Positions 21,881-35,829 of a stretch of 64,000 nt of DNA are shown here, in pieces. Both the position numbers and the translations under genes were made by a program. The notes beneath the pieces are model-generated. The model did no database searches and had not been told where the DNA came from. It saw only the letters and a program-made list of their open reading frames with translations. Positions within the stretch are counted from its first letter, which is position 1, and every line of letters starts with the position of its first letter. The DNA is taken from positions 30,954,042-31,018,041 of the forward strand of contig CM060734.1 of the NCBI GenBank assembly GCA_030704615.1, read 5' to 3'. Source of the stretch: Takakia lepidozioides (taxonomy: Eukaryota > Streptophyta > Takakiopsida > Takakiales > Takakiaceae).

Positions 21881-24800
21881 ATGACGGCAGATGCATGGAA
21901 AGCGCATGCTGCGCTGGTACTGGTCCAGCTGAATTATGGAGGATATCATGTGATTGCAAAGGTGGCGTTGAGTGTGGGCATCAATCAATTGGTTTTCTGC
22001 GTGCTTCGTGATCTTGTGGCGTTGTGCATATTGGGGCCAATTGCTTATGTGCAGGAAAAGTGAGGATTTCTCCTGTCCATTGTAGGTTCGATTTTCATAC
22101 CACGAGTAGTCTTGGTGGCGGAATGTACTTAGATACAGCTGCATAGAGCTGTTATCAAATCAGAAGGGTGCGTCACCAAGCACCAAGAAAGGATTGAATG
22201 TCTTCATTGTTTATCATTTGCTATTTGGCCTGCTAGTTGGCTGCGCAGTTTCCTCTGGTGTAAGGTAAGAAGAGAATCAAAACAACAAAACAAGGAGATA
22301 AAGTGGCCTTATTCTGCAAATCAAATTTAACTATGATGTATATTGTGTCTTTATCATTTACCATATGTCACAACCCTCGCAATACATAACAGAATTGCCA
22401 GGGGGTTCTCTGGTAAATCATTATGGGTTTTTCCATCAGTTGCACATGCTTGTGAGTGGGCTTCTTTTTCACATGCAAGCACCAAATGCATCACTTTGTT
22501 TTTATGTCCCAATTGCAGGAGGAGCCGTCCACCGCTTACAGGCTATTTCCTTTTGTCATTCTTTTTCCTTGGGTTGACAGGGTAAGTGTTGCGGTTGTGG
22601 TTCTATTGAGCTTGTAAGTCTGAGGGCAAGTTGGACAATTCCATTTTAGATTCTGTAATGTCTGCAGTCAGGCGTTATGCACACCAAGCTGGAAACCTGC
22701 AATGCTTTTCCTTTGTGGCCCGCATCTATGTGGCTTCCAGTGCAGTGGCAATCTTATCACGGTTTCCACAACAATAAGTTAAGTAGACGATCATATATAG
22801 AAAATTGACATGCTGGCATGACACCACAGGATTTTTGGGAATCAGCTGCTCTTTCTGGTTGGCCTCAACCTCACGACCCCTGCGTATGCAGCAGCATTGC
22901 AGCCCGCCATCCCTGTCTTCACATTTCTATTGGCACTGGCTTTTGGGTCAGTTTTACCTTTCTTCATTGGCATGGTGTTAGCTTCTCTTTCAATAGCAAT
23001 GTCCATCGCTGGCCTAATTTTTAGGAGAAGCAGGCTGTTGAGCCTGCAATTCTGATGTAAATGGTGTGGGGTATTGGGGTCTACAGCACAGAGACTGTGA
23101 ATTGGCAGAGGGCACATGGCAAGGCTAAAGTGGGTGGGGTTCTACTATCTGTGGTTGGTGCACTGGTCATGGCGATCTACAAGGGCCCTGTCCTTGTTGG
23201 GGATGGTTTCTCTGATCTGCACCTGCAAGGTATGGCTGTGGGCGGCAAGCCAGCCCCAGAGCCTGTTGGTTGGCTGGCCACTGTTCTCATCGATCTGGGT
23301 CTTGATATGTGGCACATTGGCGTGATCTGCCTGATTGGCAATTGTTTTTGCATGGCCATGTACATTGCTTTTCAGGTAACCCACCTTACCTCTTGGAATG
23401 CCATCACATGTCCACAACACAAGTATTGAATGTGAACAAGGAGCCCGTAGTCTGTAGCTGTGTGAAAAGGCAACTCTTGAGACAGTGCTGACTCAGTTAT
23501 CGGGCTCTCTGGCAAGGTATACTTCTTATAACTTGGGCTATCATCTATCGCTTTGTGGAGACCACCTTGAATCTAGGAACTAGCTTGAATGAGGGGAAAC
23601 ACTAGCACAGTCAAGTTACTCATAAGAAAACTAACCAGGACAACCCCGCTGGCTGAACTAACTACTCTGACAAACGTAGGTATATAATGTGCTGTCCTAA
23701 ATGTTGTTGTGGGTGCAGTTCTAGAAATGCAACATACTTAATTAAAGTCTTTCTCTTTGGAGGTTAGGCATTGGCAGGTTACTTACCGTACAATTCAGGG
23801 TGGCCTCTAAGAAGTACTGCCTGTGCGGAGAATGTAGGGTGAGTTTTTTGTTGATTAGCAACACACTTGGGTAGGCAGCTGGTTGGGTTGCTGTAGTTTG
23901 GAAGCCTCATGGTTTCCTCTAGTGGGGGTCTTCCTTGGAAGGTAGGAGTCCGTTCAAGCAGGGCAGGGTGTGATGGATGTGCCTTTCCTTGTTAATGAAT
24001 GCAGGCTCCTCTGCTGGCCAAGTATCCAGCAGGTTTGTCTTTAACAGCATATTCCTACCTCTTTGGGGCCAGCATGATGGCGCTCACTGGCTGCTTTGCT
24101 GCCAATGAACCTTCAGATTGGAGCTTGACCCACTCAGAAATTTTCTCTGTCCTCTACTCTGTAAGGACTCTTCTGTGCAAGTGCTCATATGGCTTCAGTT
24201 ATTTGGTGTGCTTACCTGCATTTGACACCTTGAGTCTACCTTCTGTAAACATGTCTTAACCTTTCTGAAGAGTACCATGACATGTGTTGGCAGGGGATTG
24301 TGGCATCTGCTCTTAATTATGGGCTGCTGACATGGTCAAACAAGATGTTGGGACCTTCTCTAGTTGCGTTGTATATGCCTCTCCAGATTCTCGCTTCATC
24401 CATCCTTTCTCGCATCTTTCTGGGAAGCTCCCTTTATTTAGGAACGTAAGTTGTGCTTGCCACTTGACATTTTGTATTCTGCTCCGTTGTGGTGGACTTC
24501 CACAAATTGTCTGGCATGTGACTGTATTTTTTGGATACCAGCATTTAGGAATGCCACACATGATGGCTGTTTCTTGCATTTATGCATACCTTAAGACATC
24601 ATAGTCTTTGGATATAGTTCTGAGCTAGTGGCTCTCGTTTTCCTTTTTTCCCCTCCTTCTATGGGCTTATCTACACCTAAAAGCCTCAATAGACATGTAG
24701 GGTGTTGACTTTACGTCCAAAATGTTATGAAAACTGCTCTTCAGACGAGCTTTTCTTGAGGTTCGGACTGTGCAGGGCCTAGTATGTCATGACCTGATTT

Positions 24801-25548
24801 CTGTGTATGTAGTTTTCTGCTCCAGGTCCTGATTGGCACTGTTAGAGCTTATGAGCATGTACACCTGTTGTGCATGTGTGAGAGGATCCACATACCGAAC
24901 TTGTTCAGTGTGCAGAAACAAATGAGCAGATGGAAAGTGGATAAATGAATAGAGGGTGGCAAGGTTTTATTGGCCAATGGAGCATGACGAAGGCTGAGGT
25001 CTCTTAAGCCTTGTACAGGACATATGCCACAAAAGTTTGGACACTGAGCCGGCAGTGCAGTACGAGAAGCCGGATCACAAGTTTATTTTGTCATGCTGCC
25101 AGACTAGAGCTTCCTTTACTGGCCCATCTGGCTGAGTTCACATGGTGTGCACATTTGTATGTAGCTAAGATGTTCATGCATGAGTCTACATGTATGTGTT
25201 GCATATGTTCTGAAAGCATACTTAGCTCTACAGATGTTCCTGGATGGAAGGCCAAGTCTACAACACTTCCAGCATGCATTTTCCCTATGTTGACCGTTTT
25301 CAGTGGGGTGCAGTGTCATTGGTGCAGGGTTCATAGTGGCAGGTCTGTACACAGTCACGTGGGGCCGACAAGACGGAGAGCGGCCTTCAGTGTCATCATA
25401 CCGAAAGATGCCAAGCATGCCTGATCACCCCAGGGGAGGGTCAGTGTTTGGTGTCTGCGACCCCCAACTCAAGGTGCTCTCTCAAAGAGGGCCTTCAAAT
25501 TCCACAGGCCCTCTGCCTCTTTCTCGCACTTGGGCAGCCCTTGAGTAG
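21881..25548 (+). CDS. WAT1-related EamA/DMT-family transporter
   Basis: Exons: 21881-22059, 22519-22581, 22830-22946, 23087-23375, 24005-24160, 24294-24445, 25314-25548. The joined frame is exactly 397 codons (396 residues); the family has about 350-400. It matches plant WAT1-related (UMAMIT) proteins from end to end: [139 protein letters not shown]. Ten hydrophobic segments form two EamA repeats, so it is an integral membrane carrier. Members move amino acids or auxin-related compounds; this substrate is unknown. The hydrophilic tail (about 55 residues) is Ser/Pro-rich. The last acceptor is the CAG at 25311-25313; the CAG at 25301-25303 would break the frame. Confidence 0.93.
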
Positions 25549-28011
25549 AGATCTGGTCAAGCTCAACTGGCAGGTTTCCCAGCATCCACACTGTGGAAGG
25601 CAGGGCTTGAGATTTTGTTTTCATGATTCTCATCCCTTTGAACAACACTGACACTTGCTGTACATGGTGTTACCCTTGACATTGACACCAGAGAGCAAGC
25701 CAATCGCAGTAATGCATGTGTCTGCTTATCCCAAGCAAGTCATATGTAAATGCTGTGAGGGTGGGTTGGGTTGAGTTTCTCCCAACATTGCGACCACAAA
25801 TGTTTGCAGCACATCTCAGTGTGGAGAGTGTCCACAATTAGCTGCTCTTCAAGTGTCTTTCTAGAAGAAATCAATCTGGGAAGGGATGTTTATGAAACTT
25901 ATCATTTCATGGACAGCTTAAAAGTAACAACAAGCTCATTATGGGATTGAGATGATTACTGGGACTGACTTCTTCTGAATGTGCAGAGTTCTAATGTGCC
26001 ATCTGAAATAGTTTACTCGATTAAAATTTGGATGATTGGACAACCTTAGAGCTCCAATGTAGTCGTGAATTCTGCTTTGCTTCTGTATTTGACACTGCTT
26101 TAATAAGGACTTAACATTGAATGAATACTTGGGAGCCTTGGTTGATGTACCATTGGAACATTTTTGGCATTCTCGTCATGCTCAAGCCTGGAAATCAGAT
26201 GTACTTGCAGTACCTCCTTTTTCAATGGCTGCCTGCAGAAACAAACTAGAATGACGGTTAACGTACATGAAGGTAGTTTATAAAACACTGTCGTTGTCAA
26301 ATGTGGATGTTCTCTAGAAATGACAGAATATATTGAATAGGTTTCAAACATGTGAATGTGGCAGTGACCAACAGAGGACTTCCGGCTGGCCACTTATTTG
26401 TATACGGGGGTCATTCTACTGTAGTGCTGTCCTGTCTTCTCATCTTGTATTTTTCTGTTTCAGTTTTCTCCTCATTTATGTGTGCTTACTTTGAAGTATC
26501 TCAAGGTCCCTATTTAGTTCATCTTATGTATTCTGTTAATAAATGGTCTTGATTGCTAACGTTTTCTTGGCCAATGCTACCCGCTACACTTCAGAAGAGT
26601 GAGTGAAACCCAGCATGTTCGCATCCACTAGCAGGAGCTGATGTAGCCGGTTGGGAGTCTTTTAAGATCTTTGCTATTCCAGACAGACATCGGTGAATTT
26701 TCTTATGCTCCACGATGGATTCTGTTTTATTGTAGACTTCTTTATTAGTTGCTTTGTACTTTGTTTGCAATGGTCATCGTGCTTGTCTTGGTTTGTTTCC
26801 CGACAGCTTCACACATTTTTCTTGCAGAAAGCTTATTTCTATTCACCTTGGTTGGTTTTCTTTCATTCCAACGGATGTCCGAAATTTCTTCCACATACTT
26901 GAATATCTGGTGTTCTGTGGGCTTCGAATGTTACAAAGCATCTTAGCAGCGGTGTTGTACCAGTGGGATCTGTGTCCAAATTTTCAGCTGATCGCTGTGC
27001 GGCTACCACACGACATACCAGACTTCGCAGAGGCTTTGTGACTGACATTGTGGCTTAATCTCACGGTGTATATGAGTTGTTGACAGCCCCCAACAGCATC
27101 TTTGGGTAGCCCTCACACAACACAGCCATCCAATGCACATGTATCCGAGCACTTTCGCAAACCCTTTCAGTTACAAGTGTGCTCAATGCTTTGCAAATAC
27201 CTCATCTGCCTCTTTCCTCTTGGAAGCAGCTCTATTTGTCACCACACCAAGTGCATGCTGCAGGACACTGAAATTATAATGTCTTTTTATTCTATTTTTA
27301 TTTATGTTATTGTCTATGGAAAAAATCCATATTTTTTTGGAAAAGAAATGGATTCTGAAAAACAAAATGATAATGGGGACATTTTACTATTATTATTATA
27401 AATTGGAAAATCCTATAAATTAATTTTTGTCTTAAATCAAATAAATAAATGACTAACTAATTTGTACCAGTCATGCCTTTAGTTGATTATGTGCATTTTT
27501 TTTCTTTTTGTTTTTTTTCAACCATGGATTGCCATCTACAAGACACCTACGTCTGTAGATGGTCAATTGGAGAAGCTGGAAGCAATTAAGTCTAAGTATC
27601 ATGAGACGCCCCTGTGAGATGGAGGATTGGATAGCTGTGAGTTTCTTTCCCACATTAGCAAGGCTGGCTCTTTCCATAGGCGTTTTTCTATAAGTCGTAC
27701 AAACATTACGATGCTCCAGACGCATGTGTTGTTGACATGAACCTGGGACCATAGTAATCTTTCACTACAGCACTTTTTTATCATGGGTTTGGCTTCTCTG
27801 GTAGCTCGTAGTGGTTTTGACATGTCATAGTACAGTGGTGGCAAGCAAATGTCCAAAAAGCAGAAATTCGGCAGAAGGGAGGAACTACTATCCTTCAAAA
27901 CCCCAGTCGGGGGTGGGGCAATCGATCCAAGAAGGTGCATGGCTGTCATGTTACAGCAGAAGCAGACAACAAAAAGACTATTGAAACTTCCTCGGAGATT
28001 AATGACAGCAC

Positions 28012-28046
<35 letters not shown>

Positions 28047-28100
28047 CCCCCTTTCTCCCCAACGATGTGACTAGCAATTAATGTCTTCATTTGACTTCTC
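25549..28100. other. intergenic, no supported gene
   Basis: Probable 3' UTR of the transporter followed by low-complexity T-rich sequence (26690-26900) and an AT-rich block (27270-27520). The many short frames on both strands show no domain. A (CT)n microsatellite, 28015-28040, gives a spurious Arg/Glu repeat on the minus strand. Confidence 0.45.
28015..28040. repeat. (CT)13 microsatellite
   Basis: Uninterrupted CT dinucleotides, preceded by CTCA. Confidence 0.95.
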
Positions 28101-29460
28101 CCTCCTCTGCTTCAGGCCACCCCATGAGTCATCAAAAGCCTTGAGAAGTTGCGCCTTCCTTTCAGAGCACCTGCACAGAGTTGAGGAGGAGAAGCGGTGG
28201 AGGCTTCCACAAAGGTGAAAGATAGGGAAGGATCCACTTTTGCGTTGGAGTTCCCAGAGAGGCCCGACAAGCTTATGGGCTCATCAACGAGCATGGGGAA
28301 GGCATCAGTCCCCAGTTTATTTGAGTTGGAGCAAATGATGGCGCCGATAATCATCATACCAGCACAGAAGAGCATCATGGATTTAACCAGACAATCAAGA
28401 ATGACATCATTAACAAAAAAACCGTTAGCCCAAACCATGTCTAATTTGTTGCTAAATTCTTACGTCTTATATCTGCACCTCCAATGGCAGAAAGCACAAG
28501 TTTTAGGAGTCAGATGAAACTGTTACATCTTTTGGGACAGGAGATCTCTGATCTTTCTGAGATAATTAGGTCCGCCTCTTTGTCATTAAACACCTTAGCT
28601 TCTTGCTCAGAAACCCAAGAACTTAGAAACCCATTAGAACCAACAGTCAGCAAGAACGTAGGTTCATCATCGTGCACAACATAAATCAGGGGGGATAACC
28701 ATGATAGCAACCTTGTTTTTCCTAACCCCTGAATCTGGATTCCAATCAGAGAGAGAGATATTAGCAAAGGAACATAAGGAAAGACAATTCAGTGCCAAGT
28801 TTGGAAATTCTCGCTCGAAATAGAAAAGAAAGACCGGAAGGTGGCTGGGCGGGGGCGCGCAGGAAGAACCGTTGGGATGGAGATTGTACGAGACCTAGTA
28901 TCACGCACCTCACTTCGGTAGACTCCCCTTCAAGTCATAGTTACTCGTTTTGATGCGCGCACCTACTCCCAAACTGGCCACCAGGTCAACTTGGAGCTTC
29001 GGCTGCTCAACATAACATAACGGTCCTGGCCGCTCCCCCAAACAACCCTCGACTACTCGGGCTGATTGGAAATTCCCTTTAGTTATAGGCAGTCCGGAAA
29101 AGCTCCCCAGACTTTGGTCGCTTTCCGGCTCGCTAGTTTGTTCACTAGCTTTTGGTCACTTAACGGGCTTGCACCGTTCTCGGGGTTACTACTCCCTATA
29201 TATACTTGTCGGCGGGTGTTTCACAAATAGCCCATGTCTTTTCTGGCGCACCACCACGGTGACCCTAGACTCCATGTGATGAGTCACGGTGAGTCTTGGC
29301 CCACCCACCACGGCCCCAATGGACCGTGGTGAGCCCCAAGACTCCCCACACAAAAGCCTCAGCCTCATGGTGAACCATATGCCACCCCCAATGCAACTCC
29401 CTGTGCTACGACCACCCCACTAGAAGCCCCCACCGCAACCCGGTTTGCGGGGCTCTACCT
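28101..29460. other. probable transposon-derived sequence, unresolved
   Basis: Moderately long open frames on both strands (28197-28517 on +, 28112-28438 and 28510-28767 on -) lack identifiable domains. They may be linker parts of the LINE ORF1 that lies next to them. 28850-29230 is GC-rich, ending with a TATATATA box at about 29197. 29230-29460 repeats a CACGGTGA/CCACGG motif. I see no gene. Confidence 0.3.
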
Positions 29461-29484
29461 AGTAAGTACCTACACTCTCTGGAG

Positions 29485-29960
29485 TGCCTTCGGCACTCAA
29501 GGGTCGTTCGGATTGAGCATCTAGGCTTAGAAGGCGGCCTGAAGCACCACCTTTGTCATTCGAATATGGGTCATGGTTTTTTCTCTATCTCATTTGTCTC
29601 CCAAGAGGACGCAACAAAAGCACTACTACAATACCAAGAAGTCTCGCTGCAAGGTCCATTTTTTCCCTTTGACGCCAAACTGAGGACACATGGAAGGTGT
29701 TACATGTAGGCCAACAATGTCGGCCCTTCCCTTTCTTCCAAGCAGCTACCTTCGCCGAGATCACGACTCACTTTAGCGTCCACATGGGTTGTATCAATAT
29801 TTTTGAACCCGAGAACACTTTGGTGTTCAGTGTGGACTCTGATGTTGATTACCGAGACCTTAATAGTGACAACAGGGTTCCTAAGATCATTGTCATGATG
29901 CCGAAAGATGTGACCATTTGTTGTTGTATTAAACTGCCAATGTTGGGTGGGTTGTTTATA
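29485..29960 (+). mobile_element. LINE ORF1 fragment (C-terminal half of RNA-binding domain)
   Basis: Frames here read HLGLEGGLKHHLCHSNMGHG, FFSISFVSQEDATKALL, FAEITTHFSVHMGCINIFEP and VPKIIVMMPKDVTI in order, with frame changes and a stop between them. The same blocks appear in order in the LINE ORF1 at 57054-57935 (RHLGGSGELRQQFCHAKWRG, FYSVVFESSEADAQALL, DIANHFGSYLGCMSVFYP, CPKIVLMMPNDATL). The domain resembles the DUF4283-type region of plant L1 ORF1. It is a broken, 5'-truncated copy. Confidence 0.6.
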
Positions 29961-30327
29961 GTACTGGTCCGGTTTTAATGGAAATTATAAAAGATTGAAA
30001 CAAACTCTTACCACCATTAGTAAGGATTTGTGAGGAACAATACTTTGTAGTTTCAATGTGAAATTAGTGGTTCAGAAACTCAATAAATAAACACTTTGTC
30101 GGACACTGGCACTCCCAGACACATTTATATATACATTCATATCTTAAGCATTGAAAACATGATAGCAGAATGGAATTATTCACTGCGGATATAAAAATGC
30201 ATTGATAGGATGGCTGTCAAGGAATATTCTTCAAGCATTGTGTGTTTTGGTTGTAACGGTGAAGGCCACATAAGGCTGATTGTCCTCACTAGAGCGGAGG
30301 TCTCCGACTCTACCATCCTTGCCCTAG

Positions 30328-31079
30328 TCACCGTCGCATGGTGGTCTCTGCTTCTCCTTTGGTTTCTGTTGCCGTAAGGGTCTCGACAGCCCCCCCCCCC
30401 CCACCTCTTATGCCCTTGCTCATGATCCCAAGAAGGCCAAAACTCTGCATCCATCCCCGGTATTCGAGTCGGTCTCTCCCGTGGTGTCCAGTGATACGCC
30501 CAGACTGATGTTGCCCCCTAGGTGTCGCAGCCATTTGCCTTGAGGGCAGGGGGTCGGGGCACAAGAGGGGTTGTTCCTGTGGTGGGGCAGTGGCTGTCGT
30601 GGCCCCTTGTCTTGAGGGCAGGTGGTCGGGACAAAAGAGGGGCTGCCCTTGTGGTGGGGACAGCAGCAACATCGGGAAATATGGGTTACGTATCCGGGAA
30701 AGTGAATGAGAATGTCGTTGGAGGGAACTTCCTGATGCGATTGAATCAAATCCATGTTGAGCTCAAGAATAGGCTGGGATTCAGAGATCGGAGCCGCCGA
30801 TTTTTGCCATACCACCAAGTCAGCGTTAGAATAGAGGGGGGAGGGAGCTGATTGGGGTCCCTTGCCCAATATAGAGGCAGCGGAATCAGAGAATTGGCCT
30901 CTACGAGACGACCAGCTACGAGGCTTCATTTTACTCGCAGGAGGACCGGAGCGTTTCCTCTGAGCGAGGTTCCCTCTGGCATACATGACGAGAGAAGAAA
31001 GAAAAGCAAATGAGTGGGAGAAAGTAAGGGGAATGCCAAGTAAAAGACAAGGAGGGGGAAGAGACAAGGTCATCTGCAA
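30328..31079 (-). pseudogene. LINE ORF1 fragment (N-terminal half), antisense to the adjacent piece
   Basis: The minus-strand frame 31079-30420 encodes a basic, Ser/Pro-rich leader followed by LELNMDLIQSHQ and NDILIHFPG. The last block parallels HDILVHFPG of the ORF1 at 57.5 kb. After that motif the frame turns into Pro-rich repeats (about 30530-30650: a roughly 70-bp duplicated unit with GAGGGCAG(G)GGTCGGG). A run of 14 C at 30391-30404 follows. Oriented opposite to the C-terminal piece at 29485-29960, so this is a rearranged or nested pair. Confidence 0.45.
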
Positions 31080-31414
31080 ATATAAGAATGAGAGAGTGTT
31101 AGAAACCCCATGGCAGCCCCCATCTTCATAAGGAGGGAGGAAGAGCAGAGCGGCAACATAGACAAATTGCTGCCAAAGTCGACCCGCTGGCTCAGAGTGC
31201 CTTCAAGGAAGTGAATTCGGGTCACACATCAAGATCGTGTTATGAAGAAGTAGTCTGGTAGCATGCGGCGACACCCGAAGAGCTGGGAAAAAAAAAGACG
31301 TTAGAACATGATGGCATAGAGAGAAGAGGGGACAACATATGCTCGCTACTTGCTTCCCCGGAAGAAGAGAAAAATCCAAAAAGGAGGAGCTAGGAGGTAG
31401 GTCATGGTCGTAGG

Positions 31415-31671
31415 TCTTTTTTTATTTTTATTTTTAAAGGGAAATACCTGGGAGCAACAGCTCATAAATCAAGCCCCTTAATTACAGTGAGAGGAAAAAA
31501 TAACCTCTTTCACAGTAACCTCGCCCCCTCACTGCTGTCCCATTTTGATGCCTTCATGGCGAGGTTACTTTGAAAGAGGTTATTTTCTCCTCATGCTATA
31601 ACTAAGGAGCCTGAATTTGTGAGCTGTCGCTCGGCCAAGTGTTTCCCTTTAAAAAAAAAAAAAAAAAAAAC
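31415..31671. mobile_element. two SINE 3' ends in head-to-head inverted arrangement
   Basis: 31415-31530 is a minus-strand copy and 31556-31671 a plus-strand copy of the family-1 SINE tail. Both carry GCGAGGTTACT..GAAAGAGGTTATTTT, GAGCTGT(T/C)GCTC and ..TTTCCCTTTAAA, ending in T-rich (left) and A20 (right) tails. Neither has the A and B boxes, so both are 5'-truncated and share a central spacer of about 25 bp. Confidence 0.75.
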
Positions 31672-32172
31672 TCGCGGTGAAGGCTTTGGCATGGGACACT
31701 GCCCAAGGGAAGGGGGAGAAGAGCATGATACCACACCCCTCCACGTAGCAGGAGGTGCAATTTCAAGAGATTAATATATTGTCTCTCCTTTTATTTTTAT
31801 TTTCGTTTTCTCAGGTTAATGGCCCCGGGAAAACTTAACTTGGAAATCTTCGTGCCCTTCCCCTGGAAAGGAAAATAAAAAGAAAATCATGGCGCACATG
31901 TCATGGATGCATAGATGCATGCGGTCATGCGGGCATGGAGGCATGGTGAGAGTGAGAGAGCACCCATCTGCGCACTCTTGTCTCGCACGTTCTACGACAC
32001 TTGAATCCCTCGCTCTGCTCTTTTGTGCCCGCTCTCTCTCACATCGTCTGCCTACCAGGTTCTCCCACCCATATACGGTTTTCTCAGAAACCTTCTCTTG
32101 CCCCAGATTAAAGTGTGGTTGGTGGAGAATTCGGGAGGAGAGAGATCTCAGGCGGGATTGTAGACTGGCAAG
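31672..32172. promoter_or_regulatory. probable promoter and 5' UTR of Rab2
   Basis: No coding exon before the Rab2 ATG. GCAT-rich direct repeats lie at 31895-31945 (GATGCAT, GGCATG units). 32000-32130 is pyrimidine-rich, as in plant 5' leaders. The transcription start cannot be placed. Confidence 0.35.
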
Positions 32173-34208
<2,036 letters not shown>

Positions 34209-35829
34209 TTTTGCTTACACACCCTACAAAGTGGGTGGTGGTGACTCATACGTATGAGAGAGACTCATAACTTGGGAGGCCAGCCGTTCTGGATGACTGC
34301 AAATAGAGAGGGCTTGTTGGCATTCAGACATCTTGGGAGCTGTGCTTACATAGATGGGCATGGCAGGTGGGCCATTGCATCAACAAGCCGTGTTGGTTAC
34401 AAATTTGTGAAAAGGGATGAACAGGGTAGGTTATTATTGGTCCATCTGCAGGTCTAGGTATGTCTATACCTGCTGTCAGGAAGGCTCTTCTCATTATTTT
34501 GTACAGTTCAGTGTAACCCAATGTCTTTACACGCATGCACACACTGTTTCTCTTGGACATTTGCATTTTAGCCATTATTCAAGGAACCTGGTGGTTGGTA
34601 TTGAGAGATCGATGCTGCTTAAGCCAGGAGCTGGTAAAATGGGGAATACTAGCTCATTGTTTGGTTGACCCACCCACTTCATTGTGCTAATAGAGATGTT
34701 TGTTACGGGACTCCAATGCCAACAATTTACCTCTCTCTTGCTGAGTAGTATACTAGTCTTAATTTGAATTTCACAATCAAGTTGAGGATGCAACTGTCTC
34801 AATTTTGTAAAGCGAGTTGCAATGGAGATGCCCATTTTGGTTGAAGTTCAGAATGAAAGAGTTGGATTGATTGTCCAGGCCGAGCTGTTGGATGTCAGAT
34901 CTGTGGAGGTTCTTAAAAACGTTTGGGGATTGTGTGCAGCTCAAGCCAAGGATAGTTTTGGCAATTAATGCTGCCATATGCCCCTGCCCATTGACCCCAA
35001 GTGGTGGTTTAAACATTGTTTGGTTGGACTTGACAGGTCCATTGACCTCCCTTTCATTAAGCTCCCTTTGGATCTAGCAGAGGTGATTCATCTACTGTCC
35101 CCAGTCAGAACTGAGAAACTACCAGTCACACCTCTCAGTACAGACTACAGACCACACTGAAGCTATTGGCATACCAGTTTGGAGATCTGAGTATGCTTGT
35201 ACCATATGCAATGTCTGCTCTTACCTCATTCAATACCATCTCGCATGCTGATAACCATGAACTGTTGAACAAGAATGCATAGAGCCTTGGCTGCCCTTAC
35301 TATTGTGTCAATGTGAGTGAAGAGAATTACTGTTGACATAGATTTTCAAGGGAAGGACTAAAAGACAGTCTGTACTAGGCTCTCTGGCAAACTATATCTC
35401 AACTGTTTAGTGCAGTGCAATGATCTATCTGTGATTGTGGTTGAAATGCATTTCTGGAACAAATAGAGCCCCTTCACACAATGGGGGACCCATCGGTGTC
35501 CACAAGACAATTGCTGCTCAGAGTCAGTTCGCCCCTTGCCCAACAAGTGTGGCAGGACGGGATCCAGACTGTCTGTAAAATATGTGATTCGCTCACCTCG
35601 GGTTAAAGATCCGGTGAATACACACGACCTAAATTGGAAGTACGTATGAATGTAGAAATACTAGGGTGTGCGGGAGAGAGGGGATGTAAGGAGGGTTCGG
35701 AGAAGGAGCAGGAGTCACGGCGTTAGAGTTAGGAGATTAGGGAGCTTGGGGAGGGCTCTACCTCAGCGCTCTGCCTCCCGGGAAGTTCAATTCTGGAAGT
35801 GAACAAGAATTGCACGCAATTATTGGAAG
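34209..35829. other. spacer between Rab2 and AMSH
   Basis: Contains the Rab2 3' UTR and the AMSH promoter. Short frames, including 34254-34457 and 34978-35160, show no domain. 35690-35830, just before the AMSH start, is purine-rich and probably 5' UTR. Confidence 0.4.

Noticed and set aside
27599-28090. 163-codon minus-strand frame with an Arg-Glu repeat
   Set aside because: The repeat comes from a (CT)n microsatellite and the rest shows no domain or consistent codon use.
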